NCBI RefSeq assembly: GCF_001998825.1
Contig: NZ_MLHG01000028.1
Span: forward strand, 1-53,999
From: Rodentibacter mrazii
GTDB taxonomy: Bacteria; Pseudomonadota; Gammaproteobacteria; Enterobacterales; Pasteurellaceae
Length of the DNA stretch: 53,999 bases
Direction: 5' to 3'
Shown here: in pieces, positions 47,527-53,999 of the stretch
Position numbering within the stretch: position 1 is the first letter of the stretch
Layout of the letters: every line of letters starts with the position of its first letter
Notes under the pieces: model-generated
Database searches by the model: none
Told to the model about the DNA's origin: nothing
What the model saw: only the letters and a program-made list of their open reading frames with translations
Made by a program: the position numbers and the translations under genes

Positions 47527-48240
47527 ATGTTTGAATGGCTTAGTGATCCCGAAGCTTGGCTTTCTCTTGCAACATTAGCTGCACTTGAAATCGTTTTAGG
47601 GATCGATAATATTATTTTTATTAGTATTTTAGTGGGACGTTTGCCGGCGCATCAACGCCAGTCCGGTCGTGTTATCGGTTTATCTTTAGCAATGATCACC
47701 CGAATTTTACTCTTGATGTCGCTTGCTTGGATGATGAAATTAACCGAACCGCTGTTTACCCTGTTTAGCCAAGAGATTTCAGGACGTGATTTAATTTTAT
47801 TCTTGGGCGGTTTGTTCTTAATTGTGAAAAGTATCGGAGAAATTAAAGAAGCGCTCCATCCTGAAGAACATCATAAAAATGAAAGTCAAAAGAAAGTGAG
47901 TTATTTTGGTGTATTGATCCAAATAGCCATACTGGATATTGTATTTTCCCTTGACTCTGTGATTACGGCTGTCGGTATGGCAGAACATTTACCGGTGATG
48001 GTTTTAGCAATTATTATTGCTGTCGGCGTGATGTTGTTTGCAGCGAAACCAATCGGTGATTTTGTGGATACCCACCCAACTTTAAAAATTCTCGCTTTAG
48101 CATTCTTAATTCTAGTGGGAATCAGCCTCATTGCAGAAAGTCTTGATACACATATCTCAAAAGGCTATATTTACTTTGCTATGGGATTTTCTGTCGTAGT
48201 GGAAATGTTGAATATCAGAATGAGAAAATTGATGAAATAG
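47527..48240 (+). CDS. TerC-family integral membrane protein
   Basis: A 237-residue inner-membrane protein with seven helices. The TerC signature appears twice: LAALEIVLGIDNIIFISILVGRLP in helix 1 and AILDIVFSLDSVITAVGMAEHLPVM in helix 4-5, with conserved membrane Asp residues. Helix 7 and its tail resemble E. coli YgdQ (237 residues). The wider family is linked to manganese export and tellurite resistance; substrate not shown here. AGGAACAAATT precedes the ATG. Monocistronic. Confidence 0.88.
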   Translation: MFEWLSDPEAWLSLATLAALEIVLGIDNIIFISILVGRLPAHQRQSGRVIGLSLAMITRILLLMSLAWMMKLTEPLFTLFSQEISGRDLILFLGGLFLIVKSIGEIKEALHPEEHHKNESQKKVSYFGVLIQIAILDIVFSLDSVITAVGMAEHLPVMVLAIIIAVGVMLFAAKPIGDFVDTHPTLKILALAFLILVGISLIAESLDTHISKGYIYFAMGFSVVVEMLNIRMRKLMK

Positions 48241-48244
48241 TAAA

Positions 48245-48278
48245 AAAAAGTGCGGTCAAAAATGATCGCATTTTTTAT
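48245..48278 (+). terminator. Terminator after the terC-family gene
   Basis: AAAAAGTGCGGTC (48245-48257) pairs with GATCGCATTTTTT (48264-48276), with G-U pairs. A degenerate uptake-signal pair with a T-run. Confidence 0.78.
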
Positions 48279-48371
48279 ATAAATTAATATTTTTGATCTA
48301 TTCAATTTTCCTATTTATTTTTCTGAAGAATCCAACCATAATACTAGGAAATTTTTCTAAAAGGACTTACT

Positions 48372-50645
48372 ATGAATATCCAGAACATAATCAAACAACA
48401 TCATCTCGAATTACTTTTCCAACAAGGTTTATTTGGTATTGAAAAAGAAAGCCAGCGTGTCTATGCAGACGGTTCGATTGTAACGACTGATCACCCGAAG
48501 GCCTTTGGTAATCGTAGTTTTCATCCATATATCCAAACAGATTTTGCTGAAAGCCAGCTGGAATTGGTCACACCGCCGAGTAAAACATTAGAAAATGCAA
48601 TGCGTTGGCTGTCCGCTATTCACGAAGTAACATTACGTACCCTCCCCGAAAATGAGTATATTTTTCCATTCAGTATGCCGGCAGGGTTGCCACCGGAAAA
48701 TCAAATCAAGATTGCGCAATTAGAGAATCCGGAAGATGTGGCATATCGTGAACATTTAGTAAAAAGCTACGGCAAATATAAACAAATGGTTAGTGGAATT
48801 CACTACAACTTCCAGCTAGATTCGGCATTTGTGCAAGCGTTGTTTGAAGCTCAAGCGGAACAAAAAAGTGCGGTAGATTTTCAGAATGATTTATATCTAA
48901 AAATTGCGAAAAATTTCCTTCGTTATCAATGGATTCTGCTTTATTTATTTTCTGCTACACCGACAGTTGATGAAAACTACTTCCGTAAAGGTACCCCGCT
49001 TCAAGCCAATCAATATGTGCGTAGCCTGCGCTCAAGCCAATTTGGTTATGTAAACGATCCTGAAATCAAGGTCTCTTTTGAAAGCTTACAATCCTATGCT
49101 GACAGCCTTGAACATTGGGTGAACAGTGGTAAATTGATTGCAGAGAAAGAATTTTATTCTAATGTTCGTTTGCGTGGTGCGAATAAAGCCCGTGATTTAG
49201 TAAAAAGCGGTATCCAATACCTTGAATTCCGCCTTTTTGATCTCAATCCTTTTGCTCCTTATGGTATTACTCTGGAAGATGCAAAATTTATCCATTATTT
49301 CATTTTATTGATGGCGTGGTTGGATCACACGGCCGATCAAGATGACGTAGAATTAGGCAAAACCCGTCTTTTGGAAGTGGCTTGGGAAGACCCTTTATCA
49401 CCAACGACTTACTCTGTGGAAGGGGAATTAGTATTACTTGAAATGCAAAATATGCTTGAAGTTCTTCAAGTAAATGATGATATTAAAGCTATCGTAAAAG
49501 AAAAATTTGCACAATTTGCCAATCCGCGTGACACGCTTTGTGCCAATGTTGTCGCAGCCATTGAGAAATTTGGTGGTTATCAAAAATTGGGGGCAGATAT
49601 TGCGAAAGGCAATAAGAAAAATGCCTTTGAACGTTTTTATGCCCTGTCCGCCTTTGACAATATGGAACTTTCAACCCAAGCATTAATGTTTGATGCCATT
49701 CAGAAAGGCTTGAAAATTGAAATTTTAGATGAGCGTGATCAATTTTTAAGCCTGCAACATGGCGACCATATTGAGTATGTAAAAAACGGCAATATGACTT
49801 CACATGATCGCTATATTTCACCATTAATTATGGAGAATAAAGTCGTCACGAAAAAAGTGTTGGCAAAATCCGGTTTTAATGTGCCGCAAAGTGTGGAATT
49901 TACCGATGTAGAAAGTGCGGTCAAAAATTTCCCGCTTTTTGAAAATCGGGCTGTGGTGATTAAACCAAAATCAACTAATTTCGGACTTGGTATCACGATT
50001 TTCCAATATGGCGTACAAAACCGCGATGATTTTGCCAAAGCGGTAGAAATTGCTTTCCGTGAAGATAAAGAGATCATGGTGGAAGATTATTTGGTTGGCA
50101 CGGAATATCGTTTCTTTGTGTTAGGTGATCAAACTTTAGCTGTATTATTACGAGTACCGGCAAATGTGATTGGTGATGGGGTACATTCAATTAAAGAATT
50201 AGTGGCAATGAAAAATGATCACCCGTTACGCGGCGATGGTAGCCGTACTCCATTGAAGAAAATTGTCCTAGGTGATATTGAAAAACTTCAATTAAAAGAA
50301 CAAGGATGGACGATTGATTCTATTCCTCCAAGGGATCTTATCGTGCAATTACGGGCTAATTCAAATATTAGTACCGGTGGGGATTCTATTGATATGACGG
50401 ATCAAATGCATGAGAGCTATAAAAAGATCGCAGTGGAAATTTCCAAGTCTATGGGCGCAGCCGTATGCGGTGTCGATTTAATTATTCCGGATTTAACAAA
50501 ACCGGCTGAGCCTAACCTCCAATCTTGGGGTGTGATTGAAGCCAATTTTAATCCAATGATGATGATGCATATTTTCCCGTATGCAGGACAATCACGCAGA
50601 GTTACCTTGGATGTGCTCAAAATGTTATTTCCTGAAATGAAATAA
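48372..50645 (+). CDS. gshF: Bifunctional glutathione synthase GshF (GshAB)
   Basis: A 757-residue fusion making glutathione from glutamate, cysteine and glycine in one protein. The N-terminal half (to about 470) is a glutamate-cysteine ligase, with FGIEKESQRV, FHPYIQTDFAESQLELVTPP and GIHYNFQL. The C-terminal half is an ATP-grasp domain (about 485-750) with AVVIKPKSTNFGLGITIF, DYLVGTEYRFFVLG and VIEANFNPMMMMHIFPY. Same architecture and size as Pasteurella multocida GshF. The ATG follows AAGGAC. Two uptake signals lie inside the gene (near 48868 and 49914). Confidence 0.96.
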   Translation: MNIQNIIKQHHLELLFQQGLFGIEKESQRVYADGSIVTTDHPKAFGNRSFHPYIQTDFAESQLELVTPPSKTLENAMRWLSAIHEVTLRTLPENEYIFPFSMPAGLPPENQIKIAQLENPEDVAYREHLVKSYGKYKQMVSGIHYNFQLDSAFVQALFEAQAEQKSAVDFQNDLYLKIAKNFLRYQWILLYLFSATPTVDENYFRKGTPLQANQYVRSLRSSQFGYVNDPEIKVSFESLQSYADSLEHWVNSGKLIAEKEFYSNVRLRGANKARDLVKSGIQYLEFRLFDLNPFAPYGITLEDAKFIHYFILLMAWLDHTADQDDVELGKTRLLEVAWEDPLSPTTYSVEGELVLLEMQNMLEVLQVNDDIKAIVKEKFAQFANPRDTLCANVVAAIEKFGGYQKLGADIAKGNKKNAFERFYALSAFDNMELSTQALMFDAIQKGLKIEILDERDQFLSLQHGDHIEYVKNGNMTSHDRYISPLIMENKVVTKKVLAKSGFNVPQSVEFTDVESAVKNFPLFENRAVVIKPKSTNFGLGITIFQYGVQNRDDFAKAVEIAFREDKEIMVEDYLVGTEYRFFVLGDQTLAVLLRVPANVIGDGVHSIKELVAMKNDHPLRGDGSRTPLKKIVLGDIEKLQLKEQGWTIDSIPPRDLIVQLRANSNISTGGDSIDMTDQMHESYKKIAVEISKSMGAAVCGVDLIIPDLTKPAEPNLQSWGVIEANFNPMMMMHIFPYAGQSRRVTLDVLKMLFPEMK

Positions 50646-50681
50646 TGTCGTCAATCGAAAAAAAGTTGGCTTTTATGAAAT

Positions 50682-50710
50682 ATCGGGTTTTGCCATTGGT
50701 GAAACCCGAT
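50682..50710 (+). terminator. Hairpin after gshF
   Basis: ATCGGGTTT (50682-50690) and AAACCCGAT (50702-50710), 11-base loop, without a downstream T-run. It is the only structure that could separate gshF from the phoH operon. Confidence 0.45.
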
Positions 50711-50772
50711 GTAAATGAAAGCGGATTGAGCTAAAATAGTCCTGAATTTAAATCACTCAGCATCAAACATTA

Positions 50773-51846
50773 ATGACAACATTTACCCTAGAACCTCAAG
50801 ATAATACACGTCTTCAATCCCTTTGTGGTGCATTTGATGAACATCTCAAACTGATCGAAAAAGAGTTTAATCTGAGCATTGCCCGCAATAATTTCACTTT
50901 TACCCTTAAATCAAATGAAGATAACCCCAAACCCTACCACGAAAAACTCATTCAAAGTGCGGTTAAATTAATCCAAGATTTATATGTAGAAACAGCGCCG
51001 ATCAAGGGGAAAGTGAATGAATTAGACTTAGAAGATGTGCACATTGCTCTACAAGAAAGCCGAATGCTTTCTCAATCGGAATCGACAAGAACGGAAAGTC
51101 AGGTTTATAGCACAACGATTAGAACCAAACGTGGTGTGATTAAGCCACGCGGTGAAAATCAAATTCAATATTTACATAATATTTTGACTCACGATATTAG
51201 TTTTGGTATCGGACCTGCGGGCACGGGAAAAACTTTTTTAGCTGTTGCGGCCGCAGTGGAAGCCCTAGAACGACAAGAGATCCGCCGTATCTTATTAACC
51301 CGTCCGGCAGTTGAAGCGGGGGAAAAACTCGGTTTCTTACCGGGGGATTTAGGGCAAAAAATCGAGCCTTATTTACGACCGCTTTATGATGCTTTATTTG
51401 AAATGCTGGGCTTTGAACGCGTACAAAAACTGATGGAACGCAACGTGATTGAAATTGCCCCGTTAGCCTATATGAGGGGGAGAACATTAAACGATAGTTT
51501 TATCATTTTAGATGAAAGCCAGAATACCACAGTGGAGCAAATGAAAATGTTTCTCACCCGTATCGGATTCAATTCTAAAGCGGTGATCACCGGCGATGTG
51601 ACACAAATTGATTTACCGCGTAGTACCAAATCAGGCTTACGCCATGCGATTGAGGTGTTGGAAACTGTACCTGAGTTGAGTTTCAATTATTTTGATAGTC
51701 AAGATATTGTGCGTCATCCGGTGGTGGCAAAAGTTGTACAAGCCTATGAAGCATGGGAAATCCAAGATGAAATTCGCCGTAAAGAATTAGCCGAAGAACG
51801 TAAAGCGGAGCGGGAAAAAGAGCGGTTGTTTTTAACTGAGAATTGA
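50773..51846 (+). CDS. ybeZ: PhoH-like ATPase (YbeZ)
   Basis: A 357-residue cytoplasmic P-loop protein. An N-terminal KH-like region (residues 1-110) precedes Walker [23 protein letters not shown] at about 150. [34 protein letters not shown] follows, then [11 protein letters not shown] as Walker B and [12 protein letters not shown]. The C-terminus is rich in Arg, Lys and Glu. E. coli YbeZ is 346 residues and works with YbeY in rRNA maturation and quality control. Ten bases before ybeY, so co-transcribed. Confidence 0.94.
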   Translation: MTTFTLEPQDNTRLQSLCGAFDEHLKLIEKEFNLSIARNNFTFTLKSNEDNPKPYHEKLIQSAVKLIQDLYVETAPIKGKVNELDLEDVHIALQESRMLSQSESTRTESQVYSTTIRTKRGVIKPRGENQIQYLHNILTHDISFGIGPAGTGKTFLAVAAAVEALERQEIRRILLTRPAVEAGEKLGFLPGDLGQKIEPYLRPLYDALFEMLGFERVQKLMERNVIEIAPLAYMRGRTLNDSFIILDESQNTTVEQMKMFLTRIGFNSKAVITGDVTQIDLPRSTKSGLRHAIEVLETVPELSFNYFDSQDIVRHPVVAKVVQAYEAWEIQDEIRRKELAEERKAEREKERLFLTEN

Positions 51847-51856
51847 GAAGGGTAGT

Positions 51857-52336
51857 ATGGGAAATATGTTAATTGATTTACAGATTGCCACTGAAAATAC
51901 GCAAGGTTTGCCAACGGAACAACAAATTATTCAATGGGCAACCGCAGCTGTGCAGCCGGAAAGCGATAATGTGGAAATGACAGTGCGTATTGTAGATGAA
52001 GTGGAAAGTCACGAACTCAATCTTACTTATCGTGGAAAAGATCGCCCAACAAATGTGCTTTCTTTTCCCTTTGAATGTCCTGATGAAGTCGAGTTGCCTT
52101 TATTAGGCGATTTAGTGATTTGTCGCCAAGTGGTAGAGCGTGAAGCCATCGAGCAAAAAAAAATGCTAATGGCACATTGGGCGCACATGGTCGTGCACGG
52201 CAGTTTACATTTATTGGGCTATGATCATATTGAAGACGATGAAGCCGAAGAAATGGAAAGCCTGGAAACACAGATTATGCAAAATTTAGGTTTTGCTGAT
52301 CCTTACTTATTAGAAAAAGAACAAAATTTGGAGTAA
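51857..52336 (+). CDS. ybeY: Endoribonuclease YbeY
   Basis: A 159-residue metallo-ribonuclease maturing 16S rRNA 3' ends and degrading defective ribosomes. The metal motif [15 protein letters not shown] (H-x3-H-x5-H) lies at about residues 115-129, and [31 protein letters not shown] is the second conserved block. The start [13 protein letters not shown] agrees with Haemophilus. Between ybeZ and the HAD gene, with only two bases to the latter. Confidence 0.96.
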   Translation: MGNMLIDLQIATENTQGLPTEQQIIQWATAAVQPESDNVEMTVRIVDEVESHELNLTYRGKDRPTNVLSFPFECPDEVELPLLGDLVICRQVVEREAIEQKKMLMAHWAHMVVHGSLHLLGYDHIEDDEAEEMESLETQIMQNLGFADPYLLEKEQNLE

Positions 52337-52338
52337 CC

Positions 52339-53124
52339 ATGTATAAAGCCGTATTTAGTGATTTTGACGGAACCTTATTAACCTCGGATCATAAAATTTC
52401 CCCAAGAACTTTGGCGGCAATTCAACGTATCACCCGCAAAGGGATTCCCTTCGTACCTATTTCAGCCCGTTCCCCTCTTGGTATTTTGCCTTATGCCAAG
52501 CAAATAGAAAATTACAATGTCATTGTGGCATTTAGCGGTGCGTTGATTTTAGATCGAAATTTGACCGCACTTTATTCAGTGAATATTTCCTCAGAGGATA
52601 TTCAAAAAATTAATCAAGTTTTGGCACAGTATCCGGAATTAGGTGTGAATTATTACACCAATGACGATTGTGTGGCACGTGATGTAAATAATAAATGGGT
52701 CATTTTTGAGAAGAGTGTGACGAATATTCAAATCGATCCTTATGATGAAAGTGCGGTTTATTCGCCACACAAAATTCAGATTATTGGTGAAACAGATGAA
52801 ATCATTGAGGTTGAAAAACTTCTAAAAGCGGCTTTTCCAGATTTAAGTATTTTCCGTTCTCATCAAAATTTCTTAGAAGTGATGCATCAATCCGCCACAA
52901 AAGGCAATGCCGTGCGTTTTTTAGAAGATTATTTCCATGTCAAAATTGAGGAAACCGTCGCCTTTGGAGACAATTTTAACGACTTAGATATGCTGGAAAA
53001 TGTTGGTCTTGGCGTGGCAATGGGCAATGCACCTGAAGAAATCAAACAAGCCGCCAAGCGTGTCACTGCAACAAATGATGAAGATGGGTTAGCCCTGATT
53101 TGGGAAGAGATTTTCCCGGAATAA
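52339..53124 (+). CDS. Cof-type HAD-family phosphatase (YidA-like)
   Basis: A 261-residue sugar-phosphate type phosphatase. HAD motif I is FSDFDGTLLTSDH (residues 4-16), with the nucleophile Asp. Motif II is PISAR at about 38, motif III the Lys in ATKGNAVRFL at about 195, and motif IV GDNFNDLDMLENVGLGVAMGNAPEEIK at about 216. The IIB cap domain lies between (about 80-185). Substrate unknown. Two bases after ybeY, so third gene of ybeZ-ybeY-HAD. An uptake signal lies near 52564. Confidence 0.93.
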   Translation: MYKAVFSDFDGTLLTSDHKISPRTLAAIQRITRKGIPFVPISARSPLGILPYAKQIENYNVIVAFSGALILDRNLTALYSVNISSEDIQKINQVLAQYPELGVNYYTNDDCVARDVNNKWVIFEKSVTNIQIDPYDESAVYSPHKIQIIGETDEIIEVEKLLKAAFPDLSIFRSHQNFLEVMHQSATKGNAVRFLEDYFHVKIEETVAFGDNFNDLDMLENVGLGVAMGNAPEEIKQAAKRVTATNDEDGLALIWEEIFPE

Positions 53125-53140
53125 AAAAAGAGATAAAAAA

Positions 53141-53654
53141 ATGACCGCACTTGATCTGCACCTTAATCGGTTGGTTATTAAACCGATGGTTGGGGTTAGA
53201 TCGCTAGAAGAATATAACAAATATGGCGATATCGAGGTTAAAAAGATATTCTCTTATCTTCCTTTATTTTTTGTTAGTGTGCAATTATTGTATTTTTACT
53301 ATACAACGCTATCGTTCACATTTAAGCGCAAAACCATTATTTACAGGGGAGATTATGTTGGTTATACATTAGTGCTTTTTGTACTAAGTTTTCCTTTGGG
53401 TAGTTTTTTATTTTTGTTTTAGCTCTAGTTGGTTTTGAAGGAACAGTATTTTTTAATCCTTTTTTGTATTTATTTTAACGGTTATTGCCACTCTTAGTTT
53501 TAATGTTCAGTGGCATATAGTTTATCCTAAATTACGAAAGATAATATTAAGAAAATACTTTTCAGGTTCTGAAAATTATTTTATTTTTGATATTCTCATT
53601 TTTGTTTTAATTGTTTTTCTTATTTTATTTCTTTCTGAGGTTGAAGTTGGTTAA
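53141..53654 (+). pseudogene. Frameshifted paralogue of the left-end small membrane gene
   Basis: The frame from 53141 gives 93 residues and stops at 53420. Similarity to the 180-512 protein then continues in the other two frames. VKKIFSYLPLFFVSVQLLYF and YVGYTLVLFVLSFPLG align with KKLLIFIPLFLMALMVLFLY and HIGYVLGLLWLTFPLG; next-frame TVFFNP aligns with SDFFDP; third-frame TVIATLSFNVQWHIVYPKLR aligns with IVAIIAFYFQWYVLCPKLW. The last frame ends at TAA 53652-53654 after an extra hydrophobic helix. Both shifts equal one missing base and fall near runs of six T (53404-53409 and 53460-53465): two mutations, or undercalled homopolymers. The first 30 codons overlap an uptake signal and a small hairpin and may not be coding. 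Confidence 0.6.
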
Positions 53655-53695
53655 TGATTGTATAGTTTCCCTCCGGCAGATGTTATTATTTTAAA

Positions 53696-53875
53696 TTAGT
53701 GAGATGGTGTTGAAATAATCCCTAAAATAGCAACTGCACTACCTGCTAGAATTGCCCAATCTGGAGCAAATGAATTAACTATGGCGTAAACAATCCACCC
53801 AGTTGCTACGCCGGCGAATAGATTTCTTGCTAAAAAGAAAGAAATAACCAAACTGCCTATTACCCAAGCTATCAT
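53696..53875 (-). CDS. Small hydrophobic membrane protein, 59 residues
   Basis: Read on the minus strand from an ATG with a perfect AAGGAG eight bases upstream. Two membrane helices are predicted: MIAWVIGSLVISFFLARNLF, and about residues 25-54, rich in Gly, Ala and Ile; ends in STPSH. Family not recognised. A possible upstream gene ends eleven bases before its ribosome site on the same strand. Convergent with the frameshifted paralogue. Confidence 0.65.
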   Translation of the reverse strand: MIAWVIGSLVISFFLARNLFAGVATGWIVYAIVNSFAPDWAILAGSAVAILGIISTPSH

Positions 53876-53885
53876 AAAAACTCCT

Positions 53886-53999
53886 TATCTAAAATACCCT
53901 TTACTATTGTAAAGCCCAGACATAATTCCATTCAAACCTATTTGAATTGCACCATATCTATGTCATATTCTTTCAAAATCAAGCATTACAAGTTGGCAA
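53886..53999 (-). CDS. Possible 3' end of a gene running off the window
   Basis: On the minus strand an open stretch reads RYGAIQIGLNGIMSGLYNSKGYFR and stops at TAA 53886-53888, just before the ribosome site of the 59-residue protein gene. The same frame has a TGA about 24 residues earlier, so either a frameshift or chance is possible. Product unknown. Confidence 0.25.

Overview
This 54-kb window is a chromosomal stretch from a gamma-proteobacterium of the family Pasteurellaceae. The clearest sign is about 40 copies, on both strands, of the Haemophilus-type DNA uptake signal AAGTGCGGT (reverse ACCGCACTT). AT-rich codon use, protein sequences close to Haemophilus and Pasteurella, and the order comEC(rec2)-msbA-lpxK-ycaR-kdsB agree. 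A bifunctional glutathione synthase (gshF) argues against H. influenzae itself, which I recall as lacking glutathione synthesis, and favours a Pasteurella, Rodentibacter or Aggregatibacter-like relative. The genus cannot be fixed from the sequence alone. Most of the window is ordinary core genome. I see no rRNA, tRNA, CRISPR, phage or insertion sequence.

Layout. 1-690: tandem copies of a small membrane-protein gene and a broken micro-ORF. 724-4243: molybdate regulator modE, divergent from modABC. 4340-5674: cystine carrier tcyP, then a long inverted repeat. 5938-9142: dnaK-dnaJ on the minus strand with a sigma-32 type promoter. 9414-11464: ydgA-like gene and mgsA. 11784-17927: pyruvate dehydrogenase aceE-aceF-lpdA. 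18091-25185: NlpC/P60 lipoprotein, apt-dnaX, catalase, a hypothetical gene and proA. 25352-29591: ytfJ, then an ECF sigma/anti-sigma pair, a methionine-rich secreted peptide and an msrAB-ccdA-tlpA operon. 29840-39105: yicG-like gene, membrane protein, ydcH, serS, serC-hisC-tpx, yeeX and dksA-pcnB-folK. 39369-47429: comEC-msbA-lpxK-ycaR-kdsB-uvrC. 47527-53124: terC family, gshF, phoH-like, ybeY and a Cof-type HAD phosphatase. 53141-53999: a frameshifted paralogue of the small membrane-protein gene at the left end, a 59-residue membrane protein and a gene fragment.

The most interesting unit is at 25945-29591. A sigma factor with a zinc-type anti-sigma partner sits beside genes for envelope methionine-sulfoxide repair: the MsrA-MsrB fusion, an electron-carrying CcdA and a TlpA-like thioredoxin. 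A divergent gene encodes an exported peptide with three 12-residue Met/Lys/Asp repeats. The msrAB operon and the peptide gene carry the same promoter, TGTAAGAAATGAAAA-N7-CGTCTAA, with identical spacing, so they very probably form one regulon. Its gene content matches the hypochlorite-responsive RpoE2/MsrAB system of H. influenzae. The Met-rich peptide looks like a sacrificial oxidant scavenger, which is inference.

Other signals: a competence CRP-S site in front of comEC that argues for a later start codon than the longest ORF; a candidate slippery heptamer in dnaX; a weak non-ATG start for pcnB; and widespread use of paired uptake signals as transcription terminators.
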